Assembly: GCA_041738275.1 (NCBI GenBank)
Contig: JBGSQD010000169.1
Coordinates: forward strand, 9,410 to 73,409
DNA length: 64,000 nt
Direction of reading: 5' to 3'
From: JACPFJ01 sp041738275
GTDB lineage: Bacteria > Desulfobacterota > Desulfuromonadia > Geobacterales > Pseudopelobacteraceae
A model generated the notes under the pieces. The model was not told the DNA's origin and searched no databases. It saw only the letters and a list, made by a program, of their open reading frames with translations. Numbering within the stretch: the stretch's first letter is position 1; each line of letters starts with the position of its first letter. Below are positions 33,267 to 41,929 of this stretch, in pieces. The position numbers were made by a program, and so were the translations under genes.

Positions 33267-34038
33267 GGTTACCTCCTTCATCTCTGAACGGGACGATAAA
33301 AGCCTTGTTCCGGAACGTAAGTGCGGTGGTCGCAACCCCGTAAATATCCCGGATAAACCTTGCATCCCATGGCTGGCAGCCTGCGGGCGGCGCGGCAACC
33401 TGCCCTTGCTTGAGAAATATGACCTGGTCGGCATTCAAAAAGGCCATATTGGGGTCGTGCAACACCGCTACAACGGTTACCCCGCCTGCGGTAATCTGAC
33501 GGAGGATTTCAAGCAGCCGTTGCTGATTGGCCAGGTCGAGGTGTGCAGCCGGTTCGTCCAGCAGGATTACTTTGGGGGCCTGGGCCAAGACACGGGTGAT
33601 CATAACCAACTGCCGCTCGCCACCTGACAGGTCGGTGTATGATCGCTTGGCAAGTGCTTCTATTCCTGTCGTGTACATTGCCAGACTCGACATTTCCCTG
33701 TCGTGAGCCGATGGAGTGGAGAACACATAAGCCGCCCGGCCGGTCAGGACTACGTCCTCGACGGTGAAAGGAAACACCGTCTGGTGAAATTGCGGCAGAT
33801 AGCCGATCAATCCGGCGCGGGTACTCCCCGAAAGCGCCTCTATTTCCAGACCACCCACCTGAACGCTGCCCTCCTGCATCGGATTGATCCCAGCGATCAC
33901 CTTGAGCAGGGTTGATTTTCCGCAGCCGTTGCGCCCCAGAATAACCGTCAATCCGCCGTCAGTTGCCGAGAATGACACATTCTTCAGCACCGGGCTTGAG
34001 TCATAGGTAAAACTCAGATTTGTCACCGTCAGTGCCAT
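33256..34038 (-). CDS. FecE/BtuD-type ABC transporter ATPase
   Basis: This 260-residue ATPase has Walker A LGRNGCGKSTLLK, the Q-loop YLPQFHQ, the signature DLSGGERQLV and Walker B VILLDEPAAHLDL. It belongs to the iron-complex/cobalamin importer class. It pairs with the FecCD-type permease 3 bp upstream in the operon. The substrate is not determinable from the ATPase. Confidence 0.88.
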   Translation of the reverse strand: MALTVTNLSFTYDSSPVLKNVSFSATDGGLTVILGRNGCGKSTLLKVIAGINPMQEGSVQVGGLEIEALSGSTRAGLIGYLPQFHQTVFPFTVEDVVLTGRAAYVFSTPSAHDREMSSLAMYTTGIEALAKRSYTDLSGGERQLVMITRVLAQAPKVILLDEPAAHLDLANQQRLLEILRQITAGGVTVVAVLHDPNMAFLNADQVIFLKQGQVAAPPAGCQPWDARFIRDIYGVATTALTFRNKAFIVPFRDEGGNHAV

Positions 34039-34041
34039 GGT

Positions 34042-35049
34042 CTATTCTCCAAATCCGGCGCCGCTCTTTTTCAGCAGATAGATGAAAAACGGACCGCCGA
34101 TCAGAGTGGTGAAGATGCCGACCGGCACCTCGAAGGTGGTGATGGCCCGGGCCAAATCGTCCACCAGCACCAGGAAGGTTCCTCCAAAGGCAAATGAGAC
34201 CGGCAGGGTGCGGGTGTTGTCCGGACCGACCAGCATCCTCACCATGTGCGGAATAACCAACCCCACCATGCCGATGATACCGGCTACTGCCACTGCTGCC
34301 GAAGCGGCCAGGGTCGCGGGAACCAGAAGCAGGAGTTTTTCGCGCTCAGGGTTCAATCCGACCGCTCTGGTCTCTTCATCCCCAAGGGCGAGCACGTTCA
34401 TTCGCCAGCGCATGGCGAAGAGCACCGCCACACCGGCAGTGATCGGTAGCAGTGCCGACTGTACCTTCAGCCAGCTGGCATTATGCAGGTTGCCCATGGT
34501 CCAGTGGACGATGGTCTGCAGCTTAAAGGGGTCGTTCACGATCTGGACGATTGTCAGCAGCGCGGTAAAGATGCCGCCGATGATAATGCCGGCCAGCACC
34601 AGCGATACGATTGACAATCCGCGTCTGTTGACCGCCAGCAGGTAACTGAGGGCTGCCGCCAGCAGCCCGAAGACAAAGGCGCTTGGCTGCAGGGGAAGCC
34701 AACCGACGGTCAACGCCAGGGCCGCGCCGAAGGCGGCCCCGGAGGAGAGGCCGAGGATATCGGGCGATACCAGCGGATTACGCACCATGGCCTGCAGTGC
34801 CGTTCCCGAGGCGGCCAGGGCGCCGCCCACCAGGAAATCCAGGCAGATCCTCGGCAGTCGGATGTTGAACAATACTTCTGCAGCCATATCCAGGGTGCCG
34901 TCGGCTGGAAGCGCGCTTAGCGCCAGCTTGTGCCCGAACGCCTGCAGCACATCGCCCGGGGCTACACCACCACCGGGGCCGATAAACAGCGACAGGAGCA
35001 GTACCGGAAAGGGGAGCAGGTAATATATGACGGGAGCGGGACGGGGCAT
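34042..35049 (-). CDS. FecCD/BtuC-type ABC transporter permease
   Basis: This 335-residue membrane protein has about ten helices. Family motifs are seen at FLVGGALAASGTALQAMVRNPL, here cut to GGALAASGTALQ, and LGLSSGAAFGAA, as well as VGLVIPHMVRMLVG near the C-terminus. It forms the inner-membrane pathway for an iron complex, corrinoid or similar chelate. It sits between the ATPase gene (3 bp) and the binding-protein gene (3 bp). Confidence 0.88.
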   Translation of the reverse strand: MPRPAPVIYYLLPFPVLLLSLFIGPGGGVAPGDVLQAFGHKLALSALPADGTLDMAAEVLFNIRLPRICLDFLVGGALAASGTALQAMVRNPLVSPDILGLSSGAAFGAALALTVGWLPLQPSAFVFGLLAAALSYLLAVNRRGLSIVSLVLAGIIIGGIFTALLTIVQIVNDPFKLQTIVHWTMGNLHNASWLKVQSALLPITAGVAVLFAMRWRMNVLALGDEETRAVGLNPEREKLLLLVPATLAASAAVAVAGIIGMVGLVIPHMVRMLVGPDNTRTLPVSFAFGGTFLVLVDDLARAITTFEVPVGIFTTLIGGPFFIYLLKKSGAGFGE

Positions 35050-35052
35050 GGG

Positions 35053-36135
35053 CTAGATTCCCTGAAGCTTTCTGCCGTAGAGCTTGAACAGCATAGTCTG
35101 CTTTTCCTTCTCCAGATCAATATTTGTGAACAGCTGCGGATTGGCCCATTTGGCAACCATTTTTATGGCGTACTGGAACTTGAGCGTCCAGAGATCACAG
35201 AGGAAGGGTTCGGGAAATTCATGGACCCGACGATTTTTTACCGCCCTGACTGATTGCCACTGGGAATCGGCAATCACATCTCCGGGATTTTTGCGCTCGT
35301 TGTACCACATGACGATCAGGTCAGGATTCCAGCCCAGAACCTTTTCCATGTTTGCCACCAGATGTTCGCTCTTGATTGATCCGCAGACATTACGGCCACC
35401 GGACATGGTAATCAGGTCATCAACAGTACTGCCGCCGCAGGAGGTCTCCAGGTTCCCCTGCGCCCACATATAGTAAACACCGGGGCGCTTGCCGGCCGGG
35501 AGAGTTGCAACACGACGGGCGAAACGATCCACCTCACCACGCGTGTAGGCAATCACCTCATTGGCCCGTTTTCCGCTTCCGGTGAGGGCTCCCAGGTCCC
35601 GCATCTCTTTATAGACATCCTCCCAACCGGTCAGAAACACGCCGTATACCGGAATTCCTCTCGCTTCGAGTGCTGTAATCGATTCGGTCTGCTGTGACCA
35701 GATGATAACCAGATCCGGCTTGAGGGCGACCACACTTTCAAGGCTGACGAAATCCCAGTTGCCGGGTGCAGGGAGTTTCTTTTGCCTGATCCGGGCGTCC
35801 AGCGCTGCATACCATTTGTTGACCGAACTGTTATAGATGTTTGCCGAGACACCAACCACCTGCTGTTCGACACCGATCATGTAAAGACCGCTCAGGGCGC
35901 TTTCGATAAGGCAGACAATTCGCTTGGCCGGTTTTTGCAGTGTAATATGTTTGCCACGGAAGTCGGTGACCGACAGTTGTGCCGCTTCAGAGGCAACAGA
36001 TGTACAGAGAAGAACTACTACGATTGCAAGGTAGTAGAATGCAAAAAGAGCCGGGCGATTAACCGCCCGGCAATTGCACGAAGGAAGCACGTCTGTGTGA
36101 CCGTGTATCTTTGGTGTGTTGTGTGAATGGAGCAT
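35053..36135 (-). CDS. Periplasmic binding protein of the importer (cluster A-II)
   Basis: This protein of about 360 residues has an unusually long N-terminal lead before a signal anchor (FYYLAIVVVLLCTSVASEA), then the BtuF/FhuD-like fold: VTDFRGKHITLQKPAKRIV, LESVVALKPDLVIIW and WNPDLIVMWYNE. GAGG six bases before ATG 36135 favours this start over GTG 36141. The His-rich lead (HSHNTPKIHGHTD) is odd for the family. It binds the substrate passed by the TonB-dependent receptor, whose gene ends 8 bp upstream. Confidence 0.82.
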   Translation of the reverse strand: MLHSHNTPKIHGHTDVLPSCNCRAVNRPALFAFYYLAIVVVLLCTSVASEAAQLSVTDFRGKHITLQKPAKRIVCLIESALSGLYMIGVEQQVVGVSANIYNSSVNKWYAALDARIRQKKLPAPGNWDFVSLESVVALKPDLVIIWSQQTESITALEARGIPVYGVFLTGWEDVYKEMRDLGALTGSGKRANEVIAYTRGEVDRFARRVATLPAGKRPGVYYMWAQGNLETSCGGSTVDDLITMSGGRNVCGSIKSEHLVANMEKVLGWNPDLIVMWYNERKNPGDVIADSQWQSVRAVKNRRVHEFPEPFLCDLWTLKFQYAIKMVAKWANPQLFTNIDLEKEKQTMLFKLYGRKLQGI

Positions 36136-36143
36136 TTTCACCC

Positions 36144-38162
36144 TCAGAACTTTAACTCCAAGGTTCCAAATGCGTTGAATCCGGGGTCCTGGAACTGCCA
36201 GGGCATCTCATATTTTTTGTTGAAAAGATTATTCAGATCTATAGCTGCGGTTATGGTGTAGTCTGCCGTTGTCAAAATTGATTTATCAAGCTTGAGGTTA
36301 ACCACCTGATAGGGGCCGAACTTCTTGCGGCCGCTCTTGGAGGTGCTGTCGTAATAGTTACCGACCATTTGGACATATGGTGACACTTTGAAGTCCAACG
36401 GCAGCTTTGCCGTGATGCCGACGTTGGCAACAAAGTCGGGAACAAAGGAGAGGTCGGCGCCGTCCTGATCCTTGTCCAGTGAGTTTTTGACTTTGGTTGC
36501 CGTGTAGGTCAGATTGGCAAACCACTGGAGATAATCTGCTACAGCCTGTTCGACGGTGACTTCGACGCCGTAGGAATGGGCCTTGCCGGCATTGACCGAC
36601 TTGCTCTGGGAGGGGTTCTGGCTGACTGCGTTATCAACGATGGCGTCTTCCAGATAATTGTAGAAACCTCTGATGCCGACTTTCATCGAATCAAGCGGCT
36701 GCAGGTCGATTCCCAGGTCTGAACCGATGCCGCTTTCCGGCTTCAACCCCGGATTGGGAAGTTGTCCGTTTTTACCAATTACGCCGGCATCAGCGGCGTT
36801 GAGCGTTCCTCCGACGGATTTTGCCGATGGTGCCACAAAGCTGGAACCTGAATTGGCATACACCGCAAACCTGGGCGTGACATTGTAGCGGGCGCCAACA
36901 CTCCAGAGCAGCTTGTCCCAGGATTGTTCCTTGAGACCAGGTGTCGCGCCGCTGATCAGGTCATAGCTGTGCTGGGTGTGGTTGAAGCGCCCGCCTGCAC
37001 GCAGGACCAGCTTGTCGATGACCAGTTTTTCCTGAAGGAAGACTCCGGTTGACCAGGCATTGGTATCATTGTTAGTGGTTTTGACACCATTCACTTCGGC
37101 ATAGGTCTTATAGGTAGCAACCTGAGAGTCAGCACCAAAGGTTAGAACGCTGTTGCCGAGGTGCTTGTAATTGAGGGTCACATCCGACGGAAAGATGTTT
37201 TGCTCTACTCCGTCATGCTCACGCAGGGCCAGGTTGGGGAAGTTATCTTCGGCCCAGCGACGATCATAATTGCGGTAGCCGGTCTTTACCTGCAGATTCA
37301 GGTCATTTGTAATCTGGTTGGAATAGATGGCGTTGATGGTGTCATAGTTGTGGTTAAAATCGCGATTAGGTCGTCCTGCGTCCCCCGAATGCCGGGTATG
37401 GTGCATGAACAGCGACAGCTTATGATCGTCACGGTCAAAGAGATAGGTCAGTTTGCCGTAGAGTTTTGTCTTCTGGTATTCCGGGTCTTTGGTGAAATTC
37501 AACCAGGAGGGGTTGGTGCCGTAGTTGGTGTAGTCCGATTTTTCGTAATTGGCTCCCAGGAAGTAGTTGAAGTTGCCCTTATGGTTCTGGGTGAAGAATC
37601 TTGCGTTGAAGGTGTTGTACGAACCGTAACCAAGAAGTATGCGGCTGGTTGCGCTGTCGATTTTATCCTTGAGGATGAAGTTGGTAATGCCGGCCAGGGG
37701 AGCTTCATTGCCGGCAAAATCCATGCTGAGATAGTTGGAGTACATGACCGAAGCCGGCCCCTTATACAACTCAACTCGCTCAAAAGCCCACGGATCAAGG
37801 CTCATGGCGTCCACAAAGGAATCGATGGGCAGCCCATCCAGCAGAAAACCGTTATACTTTGGTCCCAGTCCGCCAAAAGAACCCCAGTTGGCGTCGTTAC
37901 GGGAGAGTGGATTGACAAACTGGCCGGCACTGTACTTCAAGAGCTCGGATATATTTCTGTTGTAGTTGGTTTGGTTATCAAACTCATCTGAATAGAAAGT
38001 CTCAACCTTCTGGGTAACCTGAGACTGGGGCTGCGCGATTTTTGTATCCGTAACAATAACCTCAGGAAGGGCATAGGGTTTTACATCCTTTTTCCCCTCT
38101 TCTGCCATGGCTGGCGACGCTGCCATGATGGCTGTTACGATACTCAGTATTTCTTTCTTCAT
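36144..38162 (-). CDS. TonB-dependent outer-membrane receptor
   Basis: This 672-residue receptor has a signal peptide (ending AMA-EEG), a TonB-box-like LPEVIVTDTK, a plug domain (LLDGLPIDSFVDAM, ERVELYKGPASVMY) and a barrel ending with FGTLELKF. It feeds the ABC importer encoded immediately downstream and has its own TonB gene just upstream. No cobalamin riboswitch or recognisable Fur box precedes the operon. An iron chelate, corrinoid or other metallophore are all possible. Confidence 0.88.
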   Translation of the reverse strand: MKKEILSIVTAIMAASPAMAEEGKKDVKPYALPEVIVTDTKIAQPQSQVTQKVETFYSDEFDNQTNYNRNISELLKYSAGQFVNPLSRNDANWGSFGGLGPKYNGFLLDGLPIDSFVDAMSLDPWAFERVELYKGPASVMYSNYLSMDFAGNEAPLAGITNFILKDKIDSATSRILLGYGSYNTFNARFFTQNHKGNFNYFLGANYEKSDYTNYGTNPSWLNFTKDPEYQKTKLYGKLTYLFDRDDHKLSLFMHHTRHSGDAGRPNRDFNHNYDTINAIYSNQITNDLNLQVKTGYRNYDRRWAEDNFPNLALREHDGVEQNIFPSDVTLNYKHLGNSVLTFGADSQVATYKTYAEVNGVKTTNNDTNAWSTGVFLQEKLVIDKLVLRAGGRFNHTQHSYDLISGATPGLKEQSWDKLLWSVGARYNVTPRFAVYANSGSSFVAPSAKSVGGTLNAADAGVIGKNGQLPNPGLKPESGIGSDLGIDLQPLDSMKVGIRGFYNYLEDAIVDNAVSQNPSQSKSVNAGKAHSYGVEVTVEQAVADYLQWFANLTYTATKVKNSLDKDQDGADLSFVPDFVANVGITAKLPLDFKVSPYVQMVGNYYDSTSKSGRKKFGPYQVVNLKLDKSILTTADYTITAAIDLNNLFNKKYEMPWQFQDPGFNAFGTLELKF

Positions 38163-38195
38163 TGTCTGTCCTCCTTTGTAATAAATATCCGGGAG

Positions 38196-38981
38196 TCAAT
38201 CATTTCCCCCAAGTGAAAATCTGATTGGTAAGAGCGCCTTTGAGGCGACCGGTTTTCCCGTCATCCTGGCAGGTAGAAAACTCGATTTTTTCAGTGCTTC
38301 CACAGCAGCGGCAGCAAAGCCATAACCGGGGTCATCAAGCACTTCTATGTTCTTCAAGGCCCCGTTCTCGTCAATTGTCAATCGCAAGAGCACCTTTCCT
38401 TCTCGATTGAATTTTTTGGCTGACAAGGGGTAGGTTGGCTGGGCTTGTCGTTTGAAGGCAGGTCCGGCAGAACTGCCAAAAGTAACCTCTCCGAAGGAAA
38501 CACCATTTCCTGCTGTTACTGGGCTTGCTGAACTTGGCTTATCTAGTGATGCATTGCTTCCGGGTTGTGCGGAAAAATAGTCAGGTTCAGCAGTCTGTAT
38601 GACGTGTGGCAATGTTTCTACAGGCTCTGTTTTTAGGTTTGGCAAACTTGTCGTCAAGATCTGTGGTTTTACCGTTTCAGGGACTGGTGCAACAACCGGC
38701 GAACGTTCAGGATTGCTCGGGATGCTCTTTCGTTGAAACAGTTTTTTCTGAGGTGCCGACTGAATGCCTGGGTTATTTGTTGTCTGCTTGCTCTGATTCG
38801 GAAAGGGTGGAACCGTTGCCAGATCGACCATCACAACAGTAGACTTCTGTAGCTGCATTTGTATCGTTCGACTGCACCACCATGCAACTACGGCGAAAGC
38901 TGCGGCATGGAGTGCCGCAGACACTACTAAAAGACGGTAGAAACGCTGATGCGTCACTGATGTCAGGTTAAAGGTCGTCAT
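38196..38981 (-). CDS. tonB: TonB energy-transducing protein, second copy
   Basis: This 261-residue protein has one N-terminal anchor (LLVVSAALHAAAFAVVAWW), a Pro/Lys-rich linker and the C-terminal domain YPLSAKKFNREGKVLLRLTI and IEVLDDPGYGFAAAAVEAL. It is encoded 33 bp upstream of its likely receptor. This is the second TonB in about 7 kb and is not closely similar to the first in its linker, so the two probably serve different receptors. ExbB/ExbD are not in the window. Confidence 0.85.
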   Translation of the reverse strand: MTTFNLTSVTHQRFYRLLVVSAALHAAAFAVVAWWCSRTIQMQLQKSTVVMVDLATVPPFPNQSKQTTNNPGIQSAPQKKLFQRKSIPSNPERSPVVAPVPETVKPQILTTSLPNLKTEPVETLPHVIQTAEPDYFSAQPGSNASLDKPSSASPVTAGNGVSFGEVTFGSSAGPAFKRQAQPTYPLSAKKFNREGKVLLRLTIDENGALKNIEVLDDPGYGFAAAAVEALKKSSFLPARMTGKPVASKALLPIRFSLGGND

Positions 38982-39020
38982 TTATCCATAGTTGCACATC
39001 TGTATTTGTAATTTAGACGC

Positions 39021-39049
39021 AATATAGGTACATAAAAATCATATTGCAA
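39021..39049 (-). promoter_or_regulatory. Predicted promoter of the TonB-receptor-ABC operon
   Basis: On the minus strand TTGCAA (39049-39044) and TATATT (39026-39021) are exactly 17 bp apart, 40 bp upstream of the tonB start. The whole gap 38982-39296 is AT-rich on this side and shows nothing else definite. In particular I see no cobalamin riboswitch or convincing Fur box. Confidence 0.5.
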
Positions 39050-39296
39050 TGTAAATAAACATACTAAAATAATAATCGTGCTACTTAAAAGAAGAGATTT
39101 GCTTCTCGGTGGAATAGGGAAAAGCATTGTGAGACTGAAAGGCTAGTGAAGATTTGTTGCAGAGGTCATGACGAGTTTCCTGTGTTTGACACCTTTGACG
39201 CCGATCAGTTCATCGGCAATTCACGATAAACAAAATAATGTGGAAATTGTTGATCCACATAAGCAGTGCAAGAAATTCTTTGATATTACTCTATCC

Positions 39297-40073
39297 TCAC
39301 ATGCGGCACTGCAGGCTGGCAACAGCCAAAGCACGACAAACTGAACGATTGGCTGCCATATAAAGGCCGATTGAGTCATTCAGGTCATAGGTGTCCTGTA
39401 CTATTTCATCCGTGAGAACGCTGCCAGGATCTCCTTGCGCAATCAGTCGGCCATGTTTCACCAGGAGCAGGCGGTCCAGCATGGCGCCCATCCCGATATC
39501 GTGGAGGGACATGAATACGGAGACCTTTTTTTCACGAACAATATCTTTAAGAAGTCGGTACAGATCGAACTGGTACTTGATGTCGAGGCTCGCCAGGGGT
39601 TCATCAAGCAGCAATACTCTGGCGCCTTGTACCAAGGTCATGGCAATGTAAGCGCGTCTCCGTTCACCGCCGCTCAGTTCGGCAAGATGTGTGTTTGTCT
39701 TATCCTGCAGACCGACCAAAAGGAGTGCCTCCTCCACGGTGAGTGCCTGTGCTCCGTTTTGTGGATACTCGCCCATTCTGACGAGTTCGCCAACCCGGAA
39801 TGGTGCCTGCAGATCGAGTATCTGCGGGAGATAGGCGACCTGTTGTGCCCGTTCCTTACCGCTATAAGTGCCAATCGCATGTTCACCAATCATTATGATC
39901 CCTTTTTGAGGAGAAAGAAGACCAGCGGCTAGCTTGAGGATTGTCGACTTGCCGGCTCCATTTGGCCCCATCAGTCCGACCAGTTCACCTTCAGCCACCG
40001 AGAACGACAGCTGGTCCATAAATCTCTCAGGGCCGTAGGAAAATGAAACGTTTGTAAATTCAAGGGTAGTCAT
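39297..40073 (-). CDS. btuD: Cobalamin ABC transporter ATPase
   Basis: This 258-residue ABC ATPase has Walker A MGPNGAGKST, the signature LSGGERRRAY and Walker B VLLLDEPLASLDI. It is the last gene of the riboswitch-controlled btuB-btuF-btuC-btuD run, so corrinoid import is the inferred role. It lies 21 bp downstream of the permease gene. Confidence 0.85.
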   Translation of the reverse strand: MTTLEFTNVSFSYGPERFMDQLSFSVAEGELVGLMGPNGAGKSTILKLAAGLLSPQKGIIMIGEHAIGTYSGKERAQQVAYLPQILDLQAPFRVGELVRMGEYPQNGAQALTVEEALLLVGLQDKTNTHLAELSGGERRRAYIAMTLVQGARVLLLDEPLASLDIKYQFDLYRLLKDIVREKKVSVFMSLHDIGMGAMLDRLLLVKHGRLIAQGDPGSVLTDEIVQDTYDLNDSIGLYMAANRSVCRALAVASLQCRM

Positions 40074-40094
40074 TGATACAATCTCCGGCAGCGG

Positions 40095-41069
40095 TCAGTG
40101 GGTCTTTCTTTGGCCCAACAGATAAATGAAATACGGGGAGCCGATAAGTGCTGCGATAACCCCGGCTGGCAGTTCCAGTGGAGCTGCAACGGTCCTGCCG
40201 ATAGCGTCGGCAACGCAGAGCAGGGTACCGCCGGCAACAACGGAGAGCGGCAGTACAACAACTGCGTCCGAACCGACATGACGCCGGACGACATGGGGTA
40301 CTACCAGTCCAATAAAACCAACGACGCCACCCATGGAGACCGATGCCGCCGTCATGAGTGAAGCAGCAATAAAGAGGAAGAGCCTTTCCCGTATCGGATT
40401 AAACCCAAGGCTGTGAGCAATGTCGTCTCCCAGCGTCAAAGCGTTCAGCCCTCTGCGCCTGGTCAATGCAAGACCAAGCCCGCCAAGTATCAAGAGCAGT
40501 CCCGCCGGAAGCAATTCCCAATCAACCATCGAGAGATCGCCGGACATCCAGAGTATTGCCCTCTTGAGGCCGTCATCCACAGAAATAGTCATGACCAACA
40601 TGAGTACAGCAGAAAGAAAGAATCCTATCCCCACCCCTGCCAGAAGCAGCCGTTCCGGTTGCAGACCTTTCCAGCCGTGACCAAGAATGACAACGGCCGC
40701 ACCTGTGGCAATTGCACCGATAAACGCCAGTATCGGGACGCTTAACGTGAACAGGGAGATGCCAAACATCAGCCCGAACGAAGCTGCCAGTGACGCACCG
40801 CTGGAAATACCCAGAATGTACGGGTCTGCCAGGGGATTGCGAAAGATTCCTTGAAGGATGGCACCCGATGCCCCAAGAGCGCCGCCCATGAGAAGGGCAA
40901 CTGCGGTTCGTGGCAGTCTGATGGCAAGGAGTGTGCGACATGTTTCGCTGTCCAGGATGAAAGGGTTCAATAATCGCGGGCCGCTGGCAACCGAGACGAG
41001 AATAATACACAAGGAGGCGGCACAGAGTGCCGCTGCTATAAGAAACGTTGAACTATTGTCACGCTTCAT
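40095..41069 (-). CDS. btuC: Cobalamin ABC transporter permease
   Basis: This 324-residue BtuC/FecCD-type membrane protein has about ten helices. Motifs include LLMGGALGASGAILQGIF, LGISSGASLAASFG and FIGLVVPHVVRRHVG. It overlaps the btuF gene by 4 bp (ATGA). Placement behind a cobalamin riboswitch gives the substrate. Confidence 0.87.
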   Translation of the reverse strand: MKRDNSSTFLIAAALCAASLCIILVSVASGPRLLNPFILDSETCRTLLAIRLPRTAVALLMGGALGASGAILQGIFRNPLADPYILGISSGASLAASFGLMFGISLFTLSVPILAFIGAIATGAAVVILGHGWKGLQPERLLLAGVGIGFFLSAVLMLVMTISVDDGLKRAILWMSGDLSMVDWELLPAGLLLILGGLGLALTRRRGLNALTLGDDIAHSLGFNPIRERLFLFIAASLMTAASVSMGGVVGFIGLVVPHVVRRHVGSDAVVVLPLSVVAGGTLLCVADAIGRTVAAPLELPAGVIAALIGSPYFIYLLGQRKTH

Positions 41070-41929
41070 GGCATTTTCCCGCAGCGATCGAGTTCTGCCA
41101 TGCCAACCGGAATTCTCGGACCAGGACGATACAGGGCATCATCCATGAAGCAGATACGCCCTTTCTTCACCGCATCAAGCATGTTGATGCTCTTCAGAAA
41201 GCCTTTGGCAAGTGTTTTCATGTCATCGTGCCCCTTGCCGATCAGTATCAGATCAGGCTGACGTTCAATAACCGCCTCTACCGAGAAACGTGGATAGGCA
41301 ACCTTGCCGTCAGCCGCTATATTGCGTAAACCGCTCATTTTCATGGCATCGTCCAGGATCGTGCCGGGACCGGCAACGATAAGTGGACTCGGCCAGATGA
41401 CGAAAAGTGCCTTCCTGCCGCCACCGTTGTTTGTTCGGGATGATTTCCCCCGAAGCGACGAACTGACATCACGAATCGCCTTCTCGATATTTCCCGCCAG
41501 TACATCAGCGGGCGGTTGCGCTCCCAGTGTCTGGCCCATCTCCCGTATGCCGGCGGGGATTTCAGGCAGTCGTCTTGATTTGAAGACATGAGTTCTGATA
41601 CCAAGTTTGCGAAGTCGTTCGGAAATAGCCTTAGGATTGCCGTCACTGGTCATGACAACAATATCAGGTTTCAGGGCAACTATTGCCTCCAAGGATGGAT
41701 TGGCCATGCCGCCGATCTTCGTCTTGCTGCGTGCTTCGTCGGGGCGGTCACAGACAGTAGTCACACCGACTACCCGCTCGCCCAGGCCAAGCGAGAAAAT
41801 GATCTCGGTCATGGCCGGGGCGAGCGAGATGATCCGTTTTGGCGGAGGAGCCGCGCCGCAAAGAGCCGTTTCGCTCCACCCAATCAGGAACAGCAGGCAG
41901 AGCATCAGACCTGTTACATTGCATCGCAC
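41066..41929 (-). CDS. btuF: Cobalamin-binding periplasmic protein
   Basis: This 287-residue protein has a signal peptide and the short BtuF-type architecture: PPKRIISLAPAMTEIIFSLG at its N-terminus, IVALKPDIVVM, and IERQPDLILIGKG. It starts at GTG 41929, sharing bases with the btuB stop (TAGTG), and passes corrinoid to BtuCD. A lysine/arginine-rich insertion (SSLRGKSSRTNNGGGRK) in the middle is longer than usual. Confidence 0.85.
   Translation of the reverse strand: MRCNVTGLMLCLLFLIGWSETALCGAAPPPKRIISLAPAMTEIIFSLGLGERVVGVTTVCDRPDEARSKTKIGGMANPSLEAIVALKPDIVVMTSDGNPKAISERLRKLGIRTHVFKSRRLPEIPAGIREMGQTLGAQPPADVLAGNIEKAIRDVSSSLRGKSSRTNNGGGRKALFVIWPSPLIVAGPGTILDDAMKMSGLRNIAADGKVAYPRFSVEAVIERQPDLILIGKGHDDMKTLAKGFLKSINMLDAVKKGRICFMDDALYRPGPRIPVGMAELDRCGKMP

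Noticed and set aside
38982..39296. Fur box or cobalamin riboswitch before the second tonB
   Set aside because: No stretch matches the Fur palindrome well, and none of the B12 riboswitch landmarks (B12-box, GGGAAGG) are present.
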